NCBI RefSeq assembly: GCF_001894865.1 | Contig: NZ_BCXA01000013.1 | Span: 1-64,000 of the forward strand | Length of the DNA: 64,000 bases | From: Rhodococcus maanshanensis NBRC 100610 | Lineage (GTDB): Bacteria > Actinomycetota > Actinomycetes > Mycobacteriales > Mycobacteriaceae | Direction: 5' to 3' | In this document: positions 8,917 through 18,078 of the stretch, one piece after another | Numbering within the stretch: the stretch's first letter is position 1 | Layout of the letters: each line of letters starts with the position of its first letter | Position numbers and translations under genes: made by a program | The notes under the pieces: model-generated | The model's input: only the letters and a program-made list of their open reading frames with translations | Database searches by the model: none | What the model was told of the DNA's origin: nothing

Positions 8917-8931
8917 GTGCATGATGTCAGC
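8917..8931 (+). promoter_or_regulatory. Upstream motif shared by the two paralogous secreted genes (copy 2)
   Basis: GTGCATGATGTCAGC matches 14 of 15 bases of the motif at 8229-8243 and precedes the second paralogue by 58 bases. It may be part of a promoter common to both genes. Confidence 0.4.
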
Positions 8932-8988
8932 TGTCATGCCTGCGCGTGCTCCATCGGAACAGACCCCTCGTCAAGAAATGGACACACT

Positions 8989-9423
8989 GTGAAGACTTCC
9001 CGCAAGAGCATTGCCCGCGTCGGCGCCGTCGTCGGATTCGCCGCTCTGGCCCTGTCCGTCAATCCCGCGCTCGGTTCCGCAACGGTGGCCGGTTACCTGC
9101 ACGCATGGACGATGCCGAACGGCACCATCAAGGTGGAGCTCACCGAAGTCAGTTCTCCGACGCTGGTCGGATGCCATGTCGACGTGACCGAGTTCTTCGG
9201 TAGGTACTCGACCCGTGGCGAGGTGGTGGTGACCGGAAGCCCGGGCGTCGGCACGTACACCTCGCCGGTGCTCAACTGGGACTGGAAGTACAACGTCACC
9301 GCGACCTGCGTCGATGCGGACGGTGCGACGGAACTCGCCGCCAGCCCGGACACCCCTCAGAGGGGTTCTGCTGATTCGGCCGGCATGTATCTGGAGTCCG
9401 TCGGATCCCTGTTCGGTAGCTGA
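8989..9423 (+). CDS. Small secreted protein, paralogue 2 of a tandem pair
   Basis: The GTG at 8989 gives a 144-aa protein, exactly as long as the upstream paralogue. The first residues VKTSRKSIARVGAVVGF are nearly identical to it. The signal peptide ends around ALGSATVA. The mature region keeps ELTEVSSPTL, a cysteine after it (VGCHVD), SPGVGTYTSP and a second cysteine (TATCVDADG). An upstream ATG at 8791 would place the signal peptide about 66 residues inside the protein, so it is not used. Sequence identity is highest in the signal peptide and lower in the mature part, which suggests an old duplication. Confidence 0.72.
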   Translation: MKTSRKSIARVGAVVGFAALALSVNPALGSATVAGYLHAWTMPNGTIKVELTEVSSPTLVGCHVDVTEFFGRYSTRGEVVVTGSPGVGTYTSPVLNWDWKYNVTATCVDADGATELAASPDTPQRGSADSAGMYLESVGSLFGS

Positions 9424-9459
9424 TCGCCCGCCGAGCCCGCCGCATGGTCCCGGGTCCCG

Positions 9460-10002
9460 CTACCGCGCGGCCAGCCGCGACTGCAGTTCGACCAGCGGGT
9501 CGGTGCCGTCGCGGCGGCCGCGTGGGCCGGCGGCCTCCGGCGTGATCATGCGGCCCTCGTCCGAACGGGTCCACTCGCGCACGGCCCAGCGCTCCACGAT
9601 TGCCCATCGACCCTCGCGCCGCTCCATCAAGTCGACATAGCGTGACCCGCTGGTGAAGTCTCCGAACTCGGGATGGCCCCAATGGGTCGCCGCAAAGTAG
9701 GACTCGCTGATCGCGCGGTTGCCGTGCAACTCGACGAGATGGTTGCCGATGGTGTGCATCGTGCCACCGAACAGCGCGAGCTTCGGGCGCACCCAGGCGA
9801 TGAACTCCTCGACCCCGCCGTCGAAACCGGTGTGGTGGTCGACGCCGTCCGGGTGGTAGGCGCCGCGCACCAGGTCGAAGTCGAGCCGGTCGATACCGCG
9901 GCAATAGCGCATCACCACCTCGTAGATGGCCTGCTTGTCGAGAAGGTCATCGAGTGCCGATGACCCCGACCGGGTGGGTACGGATCCGTCCGTGCCTGTC
10001 AC
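9460..10002 (-). CDS. SnoaL/NTF2-like protein
   Basis: The 180-aa product has a SnoaL-like cone fold. LLDKQAIYEVVMRYCRGIDR near the N-terminus is the standard opening helix, and HPDGVDHHTGF and ISESYFAATHWG follow. Relatives include small hydratases, isomerases and ring-hydroxylating dioxygenase beta subunits; the reaction here cannot be assigned. The GTG start has GGGAG 6 bases upstream. It begins 9 bases after the stop of the acyl-CoA synthetase gene, so the two form an operon. Confidence 0.78.
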   Translation of the reverse strand: MTGTDGSVPTRSGSSALDDLLDKQAIYEVVMRYCRGIDRLDFDLVRGAYHPDGVDHHTGFDGGVEEFIAWVRPKLALFGGTMHTIGNHLVELHGNRAISESYFAATHWGHPEFGDFTSGSRYVDLMERREGRWAIVERWAVREWTRSDEGRMITPEAAGPRGRRDGTDPLVELQSRLAAR

Positions 10003-10011
10003 GCCATCTCC

Positions 10012-11667
10012 CTATGGTTCGATCTTGCCGCGGGCCATCTTGCCGGTCGCGTTGCGCGGCAACGGGTCCGTTGTCAGCCGCCATCGCGTCGGTACCTTGA
10101 AGTAGGACAGCCGCTCGGCGGCGAAACGGCGTAGCTCGTCCTCGTCGGCGGTGGCGCCATCAGCGAGGACCACCACCGCGGCGACCTCCTGCCCGAGATC
10201 GGGGTGCGAGGCCCCCAGGACCGCGCACTCGACGACATCGGGGTGCTCGTCGAGGGTCTGCTCGATCTCGGTGGGGTAGATGTTCTCGCCACCGCGCAGG
10301 ATCAGGTCGGAGCGCCGTCCGGTCAGCCGCAGCCGGCCGTCCTCGATCCTGCCGAAATCGCCTGTGCGCAGCCAACGGTCGTCGGTGATCGCGGCGGCGG
10401 TGGCTTCGGGGTTCTCCCAGTAGCCGAGCATCACGAAGGGGCTGCGCACGCAGACCTCGCCCTCCTCGCCGTCGGGCAGGCGCGTCCCGAGCGGATCCCG
10501 GATCTCCAGTGCGACCGTGATGATGGGGCGGCCAAGGGTGCCGGGGAACTGTTCGATGTCCATCGGGGTGGCGACGGCGATGGCCGTGCTGCACTCGGTG
10601 AGGCCGTAGCTGTCCACCAGGGCGTCGCGGGCGAACGGAACCTCGCGGCTCAGCCGCTCCTTGAACGCCACCGACGACGGCGCTGACGCCAGCGAGAACG
10701 AGGTCATGGACGAGGTGTCGTACTTGCGCACGTTGCCGTGTTCGATGAGCCGAGATGCCATGGTGGGCACGGCTCCCCAGTTGGTGACCTTCTCGCGCTC
10801 GATCATGCCAAGCACCCGGTCGGCATCGAACGATCCCTGGTACATGATCACGGCGCTGCCGGTGGCGAGTCGAGGGACCGCCAGGTTGTGCAGGCTGGCG
10901 ATGTGGAACAGCGGTGACGTCAACAGGTAGCGGAGGTCGCTCGGCTCCCGGTACTCCTTGCCGGCGAAGGCCGCTGCCAGCGCGTCGCCGAACCGGTGAT
11001 AGTCGGCAACCGCCAGCAGGTTTCGCTGGGAATGCAAGGCACCCTTCGGTTTTCCGCTGGTTCCGCTGGTGTACAGGAGCGCCGCCGGGTCGTCCTCGGT
11101 GACGCCGGTCCTTGGCAGTTCCGCGTCGGGGTGCGCGGCGATCAGCCGGGGCAGGTCCGTCTCCATGGTGATCACCGGGATGTCGGTGTCGACCTCGGTC
11201 ATCAACGCGGCCCGCTTCGCGTCCACGATCAGTGCCTTGGGGGTGGAGAGCCGCAGCCCGTACTCGATCTCCCTTGGCACCCACCACGCGTTGAGCCCGA
11301 CGGTGATGGCGCCGAGGGTCTGCGTGGCCCAGAAGGCGACCACCCACTCGATGGTGTTGGCGGCGAGAATCGCGACCCGGTCGCCCCTGCCGATTCCGTA
11401 CTCGTCGCGCAGGGCCACGGCCAGCGACGCGACCGCGGCGGCGTGCTCGGCGAACGACATCCGGCGGTCCTCGGTGACCAGGTAGTCGCGGTCGCCGTAG
11501 GCGGCCGACGCGGACACCAGCTCGCCCACGGCCCTGCCCCGATTGACCATCACCGGCATCCGCGTGCCGAGCACCTCTTCCTCCGCGATCTCGAACGGTC
11601 CGCCGGGGCCCGTCAGCCGGGCCATGACGGCGGCGAGAAATTCCTGGGGATCCGTGGCAGTGGTCAT
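10012..11667 (-). CDS. Acyl-CoA synthetase (AMP-binding, FadD-type)
   Basis: The 551-aa protein is an ANL-family adenylate-forming ligase. It has the P-loop-like [18 protein letters not shown] at about residue 190, SYGLTEC around 345, the TGD hinge region ([13 protein letters not shown]) and the C-terminal lysine motif [13 protein letters not shown]. It would activate a carboxylic acid to its CoA ester for the neighbouring catabolic genes. The ATG at 11667 has AAAGG in front of it. Longer in-frame extensions cross the divergent promoter region and are not credible. The gene diverges from the operon starting at 11816. Confidence 0.87.
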   Translation of the reverse strand: MTTATDPQEFLAAVMARLTGPGGPFEIAEEEVLGTRMPVMVNRGRAVGELVSASAAYGDRDYLVTEDRRMSFAEHAAAVASLAVALRDEYGIGRGDRVAILAANTIEWVVAFWATQTLGAITVGLNAWWVPREIEYGLRLSTPKALIVDAKRAALMTEVDTDIPVITMETDLPRLIAAHPDAELPRTGVTEDDPAALLYTSGTSGKPKGALHSQRNLLAVADYHRFGDALAAAFAGKEYREPSDLRYLLTSPLFHIASLHNLAVPRLATGSAVIMYQGSFDADRVLGMIEREKVTNWGAVPTMASRLIEHGNVRKYDTSSMTSFSLASAPSSVAFKERLSREVPFARDALVDSYGLTECSTAIAVATPMDIEQFPGTLGRPIITVALEIRDPLGTRLPDGEEGEVCVRSPFVMLGYWENPEATAAAITDDRWLRTGDFGRIEDGRLRLTGRRSDLILRGGENIYPTEIEQTLDEHPDVVECAVLGASHPDLGQEVAAVVVLADGATADEDELRRFAAERLSYFKVPTRWRLTTDPLPRNATGKMARGKIEP

Positions 11668-11681
11668 CGAAGGTGCCTTTC

Positions 11682-11699
11682 TGCAGCTATTGAACTGCA
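11682..11699. promoter_or_regulatory. Weak inverted repeat in divergent promoter region
   Basis: TGCAG and CTGCA are exact arms around an 8-base spacer, 15 bases upstream of the acyl-CoA synthetase ATG. The 148-base region between the divergent operons must hold both promoters. The short arms make this only a weak operator candidate. Confidence 0.2.
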
Positions 11700-11815
11700 C
11701 GGAACATCTCACGGGAAGGGGTGGGTCCGGAGCGCATTTCCACTGACCGGGACTTCGGCCGTCGACCGGGAACGGCCTGGATAGCGTCGGGGGACATCGC
11801 TGCACGAGGAGTGTC

Positions 11816-13036
11816 ATGACCACCGATCTCGGTTCGCCCAAGATTTCCGCCCCGGATCCGCTCGCGCCCGCCAAGCTGGGCCCGCTGACGCTGCGCAACC
11901 GCGTCATCAAGGCCGCGACCTTCGAGGGCCTCACCCCCAAGGGCTTGGTCACCGACCAGCTGATCGACTTCCACCGTCGCCCGGCCGCGGGCGGCGTCGG
12001 GATGACGACGGTCGCGTACTGCGCGGTCGCCCCGGACGGACGCACCTCACCCGGCCAGATCCAGTGGACCGACGAGACGATGCCTGGCCTGCGCAGGCTC
12101 ACCGACGCCGTGCACGCCGAGGGGGCGGCGGTGTCCGCGCAGATCGGCCACGCCGGACCTGTCGCGGCCTCGAAGTACATCGGCCACCCCGCGCTCGGGC
12201 CCTCGCGTCAGTTCCGGATGACCACCCAGAACTTCTCCAAGCCGGCGTCCAAGGCGGACATCGCCCGGATCACCGAGGGACACGCCAACGCGGCCCGCCG
12301 CGCGGTGGAGGCCGGGTTCGACGCCGTCGAGATCCACTTCGGCCACAACTACCTGATCAGTTCCTTCCTCAGCCCGAAGGTCAACAAGCGCAAGGACGAG
12401 TACGGCGGGTCGCTGAAAAACCGGGCCCGGTTCGCGCTGGAGACGGCCCGCGCGGTCCGCGACGCCGTCGGCGACAAGATCGCCATCCTCGCGAAGCTCA
12501 ACATGGACGACGGTGCGCCCGGCGGCTTCTGGCTGGACGAGTCGATCCGGGTGGCGAAGTGGCTGGAGGCGGACGGCTCCCTCGACGCCCTCGAGCTGAC
12601 CGCGGGCAGTTCGCTGCTGAACCCGATGTACCTGTTCAAGGGCGACGCGCCGCTGCGCGAGTTCGCCGCCGTCATGCCGCAGCCGACCAAGCTCGGCATC
12701 CAGCTGGTCGGCAAGCACTTCCTCAAGGAGTACCCGTACACGGACGGCTACCTGCTCGAGGACGCCAAGCAGTTCCGTTCGCAGCTGACGATGCCGCTGG
12801 TGCTGCTCGGCGGCGTGACCAACAAGGCCGTGATGGACGAGGCGATGGCCGAGGGATTCCAGTTCGTCGCCGTCGGCCGCGCGCTGCTGCGCGACCCGGA
12901 GATGGTGAACAGGATCCGCGAGGACGAGAACACCAAGTCGCTGTGCAATCACTGCAACAAATGCATGTGCGCCATCTACGGTGGCACCCACTGCGTGCTG
13001 AACCCGAAGCCCGCGAACCCCCCGGTGCCCGCGTGA
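11816..13036 (+). CDS. Old-yellow-enzyme-type NADH:flavin oxidoreductase
   Basis: The 406-aa protein is an FMN-binding TIM barrel of the OYE family. It contains [20 protein letters not shown] at the N-terminus, IGHAGPVA in the active-site region, [20 protein letters not shown] and [14 protein letters not shown] near the phosphate-binding end. The C-terminus has a cysteine cluster ([17 protein letters not shown]) resembling the Fe-S segment of dienoyl-CoA reductase-type members. However, the large C-terminal FAD/NAD domain of those enzymes is absent. It probably reduces an enone or enoyl-type intermediate. The downstream synthetase gene overlaps or abuts its stop. Confidence 0.83.
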   Translation: MTTDLGSPKISAPDPLAPAKLGPLTLRNRVIKAATFEGLTPKGLVTDQLIDFHRRPAAGGVGMTTVAYCAVAPDGRTSPGQIQWTDETMPGLRRLTDAVHAEGAAVSAQIGHAGPVAASKYIGHPALGPSRQFRMTTQNFSKPASKADIARITEGHANAARRAVEAGFDAVEIHFGHNYLISSFLSPKVNKRKDEYGGSLKNRARFALETARAVRDAVGDKIAILAKLNMDDGAPGGFWLDESIRVAKWLEADGSLDALELTAGSSLLNPMYLFKGDAPLREFAAVMPQPTKLGIQLVGKHFLKEYPYTDGYLLEDAKQFRSQLTMPLVLLGGVTNKAVMDEAMAEGFQFVAVGRALLRDPEMVNRIREDENTKSLCNHCNKCMCAIYGGTHCVLNPKPANPPVPA

Positions 13037-13089
13037 CGAGGGTGGCAACCGATGCTGTGAGTACCGAGGTACCGAGTACAGGAGTCGAG

Positions 13090-14757
13090 TTGGAACGCGC
13101 CACGATCGCCGAGATGCTGATGGACCGGCTCGGGGACGCGCACCTGGGCGTGCGCACCCACGAGCGGGACTGGACCTGGGACGAGACCGTTCGTGAGAGC
13201 GCGGCCCGCGGCGCCATGGCCGCCGCACTGCGCATCGACGGCCCGTTCCACATCGGGGTGCTGCTCGAGAACACCCCGGAGTTCCTGTTCTGGCTCGGCG
13301 GCGCCGCCATGAGCGGGGCCGCGATCGTCGGCATCAACCCGACCAGGCGCGGCGCGGAGCTCGAGGCCGAGGTCCGCTACGTCGACTGCCAGCTCATCGT
13401 CACCGACACGGCGGGCATGGCACAGCTTCGCGGGCTCGATCTCGGGCTGGCCGAGGACCGGTTCCTCCTCGTCGACGATCCGGCGTACGCGGAACGCGTT
13501 GCGGCGCATCGGGTCGCGGACCCCGTGCCGGCCGCGGAGGTCTCCGAGTCGACGCTGTTCCTGCTGTTGTTCACCTCCGGTACCACCGGCATGTCCAAGG
13601 CCGTGCGATGCAGCCAGGGCAGGCTCGCGCGCCTGGCGTACGCGAATACCGTGAAGTACGGACACGTCCGCGAGGACGTGGACTACTGCTGCATGCCGCT
13701 GTTCCACGGCAACGCCCTGATGGCGTTGTGGGCGCCTGCGCTGGCCAACGGCGCGACCGTGTGCCTGCCGCGGGCGCGCAAGTTCTCCGCGACGGGGTTC
13801 ATGCCCGACGTGAAGTTCTTCGGCGCAACGTTCTTCACGTACGTCGGCAAGGCGCTGTCCTACCTGATGGCCACGCCCGAGCGGGCGGACGACATCGACA
13901 ACGCCCTCGTCCGCGGATTCGGCACTGAGGCCTCTCCTGAGGACAAGTCGGAGTTCGTGCGCCGCTTCGGGGCCGAGCTGTTCGAGGGCTACGGCTCGTC
14001 GGAGGGTGCCGGCTCGGTCAAGCTCGACCCGGAGGCGCCCGAGGGCGCGCTCGGCAGGCCTGCGCACGACGAGATCGCCGTCGTCGACCCGGACACCCGC
14101 ATCGAGTGCGCGCGGGCGAAGCTCGACGAGCACGGTCGCGTCCTCAACCCGGACGAGGCGATCGGCGAGATGATCGACAAGGGCGGCGCCAAGCGCTTCG
14201 AGGGTTACTACAAGAACGAACAGGCGATCGCCGACCGGATCAAGCACGGTTGGTACTGGACCGGCGACCTCGGCTACATCGACGAGGCCGGGTTCATCTA
14301 CTTCGCAGGCCGCAAGGGCGACTGGATCCGGGTCGACGGGGAGAACACCTCCGCGCTGATGATCGAGCGGGTCCTGCGCAGGCACCCGAAGGTCATCGCG
14401 ACCGGTGTGTACGCGGTGCCGGATCCACGCTCGGGCGACCAGGTGATGGCCGCGATCGAGGTCGCCGACCACACCGACTTCGATCCGGCGGAGTTCGCCG
14501 AGTTCCTCGGCACCCAGGACGACCTGGGTACCAAGTCGGCGCCGCGATTCGTCCGGGTCTCGACGAATCTGCCGGTGACCGGGTCCAACAAGGTGCTCAA
14601 GCGTGAGCTGCAGGCAGAGCTCTGGCGCACCGACGAGCCGGTGTTCCGGTGGGAGGGACGCGGCGGTCCGAGCTACCGGCCGATGTCCGACGACGACAAG
14701 CGACGGCTGGAGTCCGAGTTCCAGGCCTCCGGTCGGGAGCGGTTCCTCGGTGTCTGA
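13090..14757 (+). CDS. Acyl-CoA synthetase, FadD17-like
   Basis: The product is about 555 aa and has ANL-ligase motifs: LFTSGTTGMSKAVRCSQGR, ELFEGYGSSEGAGSV, YWTGDLGYIDEAGFIYFAGR and the C-terminal GSNKVLKREL. As I recall, the spacing and the KFSATGF and GDWIRVDGEN segments resemble mycobacterial FadD17, which lies near steroid genes. A TTG at 13090 is preferred because GGAG lies 5 bases upstream and the protein then starts just before the conserved TIAEML segment. GTG codons at 13033, 13042 and 13057 are alternatives; the first would overlap the upstream stop. It shares an operon with an OYE-type reductase and an SDR. Confidence 0.83.
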   Translation: MERATIAEMLMDRLGDAHLGVRTHERDWTWDETVRESAARGAMAAALRIDGPFHIGVLLENTPEFLFWLGGAAMSGAAIVGINPTRRGAELEAEVRYVDCQLIVTDTAGMAQLRGLDLGLAEDRFLLVDDPAYAERVAAHRVADPVPAAEVSESTLFLLLFTSGTTGMSKAVRCSQGRLARLAYANTVKYGHVREDVDYCCMPLFHGNALMALWAPALANGATVCLPRARKFSATGFMPDVKFFGATFFTYVGKALSYLMATPERADDIDNALVRGFGTEASPEDKSEFVRRFGAELFEGYGSSEGAGSVKLDPEAPEGALGRPAHDEIAVVDPDTRIECARAKLDEHGRVLNPDEAIGEMIDKGGAKRFEGYYKNEQAIADRIKHGWYWTGDLGYIDEAGFIYFAGRKGDWIRVDGENTSALMIERVLRRHPKVIATGVYAVPDPRSGDQVMAAIEVADHTDFDPAEFAEFLGTQDDLGTKSAPRFVRVSTNLPVTGSNKVLKRELQAELWRTDEPVFRWEGRGGPSYRPMSDDDKRRLESEFQASGRERFLGV

Positions 14758-15586
14758 TTCGACGACGAATCGTCGCGTGGCCTTCGTGACCGGCGCGAGC
14801 CGGGGGATCGGGCGCGAGATCGCCCTCGCCTTCGCCCGCGAGGGATTCGACGTGGCCTTCACGGCACGCACCGTGCGGGAGGGTGATGGTCGGGTCGCTC
14901 CGCGCACGCACGGTGACCCGATCCCGGTTCCCGGCAGCCTCGCGACCACCGCTGCCGAGATCGAGGCCCTCGGGGTGCGGGCCATGCCGGTGCCGATGGA
15001 CCTGCTCGACCTGCGCTCGGTGACGGCCGCTGCCGATCGGGTGCTGGAGGGGTGGGGCGGGGTGGACGTGCTGGTCAACAACGCGTACGCGCAGACCGCG
15101 GGCAACATGGACCGGATCCTCGACATCGACGTGTCCGACGCCGAGACGATGGTGCGCGGAAACTTCCTGCACCAGCTCGCGCTCGTCCAGCGGGTGCTGC
15201 CGCAGATGGTGGCGCGTGGGTCGGGAGTGGTGATCGATCTGGTGTCCGGCTCGGCAAGCATGGACCCGCCCGCGGCGCCAGGCGAGGGTGGCTGGGGATT
15301 GTCGTACGCGGCGTCGAAGGCCGCGTTCGGCCGGCTCGCGGGCGCGGTGAATGCGGAGTACCGCGGCAGCGGGATCCGCGCGTTCAACCTCAGTCCCGGG
15401 TTCGTGGTGACCGAGTCGGGTCAGGCGCGGGGCGGTACCGATGCGATAGTGGACAGCGGCTTCGATGCCGTCCCCGCAACGGTGCCCGCCCGTGCCGCGG
15501 TGTGGCTGGCCACCGATCCAGGAGCGGACAGGTTCATCGGCAAGGTGGTGTGGGCGCCGAAACTGGTCGACGCCCTCACGGTCTGA
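14750..15586 (+). CDS. Short-chain dehydrogenase/reductase
   Basis: This 278-aa classical SDR has the cofactor motif VTGASRGIGREIA, VLVNNAYAQ in place of NNAG, and the catalytic Tyr-X3-Lys in SYAASKAAF. The GTG start overlaps the end of the synthetase gene by 8 bases, with GGGAG upstream. An insert of about 25 residues after TARTV is longer than in minimal SDRs. It probably oxidises a hydroxyacyl-CoA or hydroxysteroid-type intermediate of the operon's pathway; the substrate is unknown. Confidence 0.85.
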   Translation: MSDSTTNRRVAFVTGASRGIGREIALAFAREGFDVAFTARTVREGDGRVAPRTHGDPIPVPGSLATTAAEIEALGVRAMPVPMDLLDLRSVTAAADRVLEGWGGVDVLVNNAYAQTAGNMDRILDIDVSDAETMVRGNFLHQLALVQRVLPQMVARGSGVVIDLVSGSASMDPPAAPGEGGWGLSYAASKAAFGRLAGAVNAEYRGSGIRAFNLSPGFVVTESGQARGGTDAIVDSGFDAVPATVPARAAVWLATDPGADRFIGKVVWAPKLVDALTV

Positions 15587-15606
15587 CAACGACGGAAGGG
15601 CGTGAC

Positions 15607-16488
15607 GTGAAGCTCGGTGTGGTCTTCCCGGTGGAACTGGGTATGGCAGGCGATCCGGACAAGGTGCTCGAGTTCGCAAGGGCGGCAGAGTCCCTCGGAT
15701 TCGACGAGATCTCCGCGGTCGAGCATTCGGTGGTGATCGGCAACACCGACAGCGAGTACCCCTATTCGCCGACCGGCAAGTCGCACCTGCCGGACGACTG
15801 CCCGCTGCCCGATCCGCTCGAGTTGCTCTCGTTCGTCGCAGGCGCCACCACCACCCTCGGTCTGGCGACCGGGGTCCTGGTGTTGCCCAACCACAACCCC
15901 GTTGTGCTCGCCAAGCGGCTCGCGACGCTCGACCGGTTATCGGGTGGTCGGCTGCGGATCTGCTTGGGTGTCGGCTGGATGCGTGAGGAGATCGAGGCCT
16001 GCGGGGGCCGGTTCGACCGCCGCGGGAAGGTCGCCGACGAGGCCATCGCGGTGATGCGCGCGTTGTGGGCCGGCGGGTCCGAGGGCGTCGACTTCGAGGG
16101 CGAGCACTACCGGTTCGAGCGGGCGTACTCGTTCCCGAAGCCCGTCCGCGAGTCCGGTGTGCCGCTGTACATCGGCGGCCACAGCAAGGCCGCCGCGCGG
16201 CGGGCGGGGCGGTTGGGCAACGGTTTTCAGCCGCTCGGTCTCGGCGGTGCGGACCTCGACGCCGCGGTGGCGCTGATGCGCTCGTCCGCGGTCGAGGCGG
16301 GGCGCGACCCGTCCGAGGTCGCGCTGGTGCTCGGCCACCTGCTGACGCGGGTGGACGGGTCGAAGATCGACTGGGCGTTCTCGCTCGGGTCGGATCGGAT
16401 CCTGCTCTCCGCGTCGCGACACGCCACCACGTTCGACGCGGTGCTCGACGAGATGGCCGAGTGCTCGAAGCGGCTGGGCCTGGCCTGA
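15607..16488 (+). CDS. LLM-class (probably F420-dependent) oxidoreductase
   Basis: The 293-aa protein has the bacterial luciferase-like TIM barrel: AESLGFDEISAVEHSV, LGLATGVLVLPNHNPVVLAKR, LSGGRLRICLGVGWMREE and LYIGGHSKAAARRAGR. These match the mycobacterial/rhodococcal F420-dependent LLM subgroup. Use of F420 rather than FMN is inferred from the subgroup. The GTG is preceded by GGAAGGG. It is the last gene of the operon that starts at 11816, so it may catalyse a reduction step in the same catabolic route. Confidence 0.83.
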   Translation: MKLGVVFPVELGMAGDPDKVLEFARAAESLGFDEISAVEHSVVIGNTDSEYPYSPTGKSHLPDDCPLPDPLELLSFVAGATTTLGLATGVLVLPNHNPVVLAKRLATLDRLSGGRLRICLGVGWMREEIEACGGRFDRRGKVADEAIAVMRALWAGGSEGVDFEGEHYRFERAYSFPKPVRESGVPLYIGGHSKAAARRAGRLGNGFQPLGLGGADLDAAVALMRSSAVEAGRDPSEVALVLGHLLTRVDGSKIDWAFSLGSDRILLSASRHATTFDAVLDEMAECSKRLGLA

Positions 16489-16501
16489 GGGATGCCGGAA
16501 T

Positions 16502-16524
16502 CGGGTGACGGCAGCGGTCACCCG
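16502..16524. terminator. Hairpin between convergent genes
   Basis: CGGGTGAC and GTCACCCG form a perfect 8-bp stem with a 7-base loop, 13 bases after the stop of the LLM gene. It overlaps the stop codon of the convergent minus-strand gene, so it can serve both directions. Confidence 0.55.
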
Positions 16525-16931
16525 GTGCGGGGGCGGCGGCCGGTCCGCCAGCCGGCCACGGCCGCGTCGGCGTCCACCCGGTGTACCGGCACCCGCGGCG
16601 TGCTCGGCGCGCGCAGGTAGTCGGCGATGCGGCGGTTGAGTTCCGCGACTGCCTCCCGTACCTCGGCCTCCGTCGGCAGGTCCGCGACGGTGTCGGGCAG
16701 CCGCTCGACCTCGCGGCGCAGCTGCAGCGCGGGTGGCAGCAGGGCCTCGGTGGACAGGCCCTCCGCCCGCAGCTTGTTCTTCACCCACCACAGCTCGTCG
16801 TCGTCGGCGAGGTGCGGGATGGGCTTGCCTGCGCCGGGCAGGTTGTCGAAGTCGCCGCGCTCCTGGGCGACGCGGATCTGACGCTCCACCCACGACTCGA
16901 ACGGGACGTCCCACGGCTTGCGTTCGGTCAT
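16518..16931 (-). CDS. DUF1992 / DnaJ-homologue subfamily C28-like protein
   Basis: The 137-aa protein matches the conserved DNAJC28-like domain (DUF1992): FESWVERQIRVAQERGDFDN, LPGAGKPIP and DELWWVKNKLRAEGL. No J domain is present, as is usual for bacterial members. Its function is unknown. It stands alone, 32 bases downstream of the membrane-protein gene on the same strand. Confidence 0.82.
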   Translation of the reverse strand: MTERKPWDVPFESWVERQIRVAQERGDFDNLPGAGKPIPHLADDDELWWVKNKLRAEGLSTEALLPPALQLRREVERLPDTVADLPTEAEVREAVAELNRRIADYLRAPSTPRVPVHRVDADAAVAGWRTGRRPRTG

Positions 16932-16963
16932 GTCTCCAGGATGCACCGACCCCGACGGCCCTG

Positions 16964-17368
16964 CTACAGCGACCAGGTGTGCTTGCCGAGGACCTTCTTC
17001 TCGTAGAAGTACACGTTCGCCCGGGTTGCACAGAAGACGGTGAGGCCGATTGCCACGCCCCGGTCCACCCATGCGGGCGTGTCCGCGAACACCGCGACCA
17101 CGCCATAGGCCACGCCGAGCGCGATGAATGTCACCGCCTTCCGCCACAGCCCCTTGGCGAACAGGTAGAAGACGCCGAAAAGCGCTGCCGGCCAGTTGAA
17201 CTGGATGGTCATTCGTCGACCGAAGGGCAGTGCCTTGAATGCGGCGACCCACTCGGGGCTGTTCTTCCAGAACCCGGGAAGACCGTGTTCGGCGAAGAAG
17301 TCGAACCGGACCATCCACCGCTCGCTGATTCCGGAATCGTGGGCTGTCGAGTTCAGAGTCTGCGTCAT
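16964..17368 (-). CDS. Small DUF2628-like membrane protein
   Basis: The 134-aa product has a soluble N-terminal part with FDFFAEHGLPG and FKALPFGRRMTIQFNWPAALFGVFYLF. Two or three membrane segments follow, as in DUF2628 proteins. The C-terminus (RANVYFYEKKVLG) faces the cytoplasm by the positive-inside rule. No function is known. It may be cotranscribed with the DUF1992 gene. Confidence 0.7.
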   Translation of the reverse strand: MTQTLNSTAHDSGISERWMVRFDFFAEHGLPGFWKNSPEWVAAFKALPFGRRMTIQFNWPAALFGVFYLFAKGLWRKAVTFIALGVAYGVVAVFADTPAWVDRGVAIGLTVFCATRANVYFYEKKVLGKHTWSL

Positions 17369-17451
17369 GTCCTGTTGGACGCACGCCGACGGGATCCGGT
17401 TCCCGTTGACGCCTTCTCGTGCCTGCTGGAGGCGACACGTGGGGACTGGAT

Positions 17452-18012
17452 TCAGGAGTGCTCGGAGATCATCACCGCGCGGGTGCCCGGCTCGAGCGCC
17501 TGGAACACGTGGGCGACATCGCCCGGATACGCGATGTAGTCGCCGGGGCCCAGTTCGACGGGTTCCTGGGTCACCCCGACCAGGGCCCGGCCTGCGCTGA
17601 GCACGACGTGCTCGATGACGCCGGGCGGGTGCGGTTGCGATTCGCGCGCGGGACCGGGTTCGGCCGCGATCCGGTAGACGTCGCGGCGCGCGTTGGGCGG
17701 GCAGGACGCGACCAGAGTGGCCTGGTAGTCGGCCCGATCCGAGTGCAGCGCCGGGCCCTCGTCGGCGCGGATCACCTGGACCCGCGGTCGCGGCGGGTCC
17801 AGCAGTTGCGAGATCTGGATGTCGAGCGCGGTGCACAGTGCCCACAGCGTCTCCACGCTGGGATTACCCGTGCCCGCCTCGAGCTGGGACAGCGTCGACT
17901 TGGCCACCCCGGCGCGCCGGGCCACCTCGGTGAGCGAGAGCCCGGCCCGCTCGCGTTCCTGCCGCAGCGCGGACGCGATCGCGTCCAGCGGTGCCTTCCC
18001 CTCCGGTGCCAT
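17452..18012 (-). CDS. XRE-family regulator with C-terminal cupin domain
   Basis: The 186-aa protein has an N-terminal helix-turn-helix (LSLTEVARRAGVAKSTLSQLEAG at residues about 25-47) and a C-terminal cupin (PGVIEHVVLSAGRALVG, GPGDYIAYPGDVAHVFQ). XRE-cupin proteins next to azlCD commonly control these transport genes. It diverges from azlC across 66 bases that contain two identical-design palindromes, so it is very likely an autoregulated local repressor that senses a small ligand through the cupin. Confidence 0.88.
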   Translation of the reverse strand: MAPEGKAPLDAIASALRQERERAGLSLTEVARRAGVAKSTLSQLEAGTGNPSVETLWALCTALDIQISQLLDPPRPRVQVIRADEGPALHSDRADYQATLVASCPPNARRDVYRIAAEPGPARESQPHPPGVIEHVVLSAGRALVGVTQEPVELGPGDYIAYPGDVAHVFQALEPGTRAVMISEHS

Positions 18013-18035
18013 GCGTTCACTGTATCGGTCGTATT

Positions 18036-18051
18036 GTTCGACTTGACGAAC
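18036..18051. promoter_or_regulatory. Operator 1 of the azlC/XRE-cupin divergent region
   Basis: GTTCG and CGAAC are perfect arms around a 6-base spacer (ACTTGA). The site overlaps a -35-like TTGACG (18043-18048) that directs transcription to azlC and lies 24-39 bases upstream of the regulator's ATG. Its design is identical to the site at 18083. Confidence 0.65.
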
Positions 18052-18071
18052 GCTTGGTGTGTGTTCATTAT
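18043..18071 (+). promoter_or_regulatory. Probable azlC promoter
   Basis: TTGACG (18043-18048) and CATTAT (18066-18071) are separated by 17 bases. The transcription start expected about 7 bases after the -10 box falls at the azlC ATG (18079), so the mRNA is probably leaderless; no ribosome binding site is visible. Confidence 0.5.
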
Positions 18072-18078
18072 AAAAGTC

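Noticed and set aside
8791-8988. Upstream ATG giving a 210-residue form of the second secreted paralogue
   Set aside because: It would bury the signal peptide in the middle. The paralogue at 8311 starts at the aligned GTG and has the same 144-residue length.
11668-12180. N-terminal extension of the acyl-CoA synthetase to 722 codons
   Set aside because: It would run through the divergent promoter region and the OYE gene. The ATG at 11667 has a good ribosome binding site and the usual family length.
12976-15387. 803-codon minus-strand open frame
   Set aside because: It is antisense to the FadD17-like and SDR genes and has no conserved motif. It is a GC-driven shadow.
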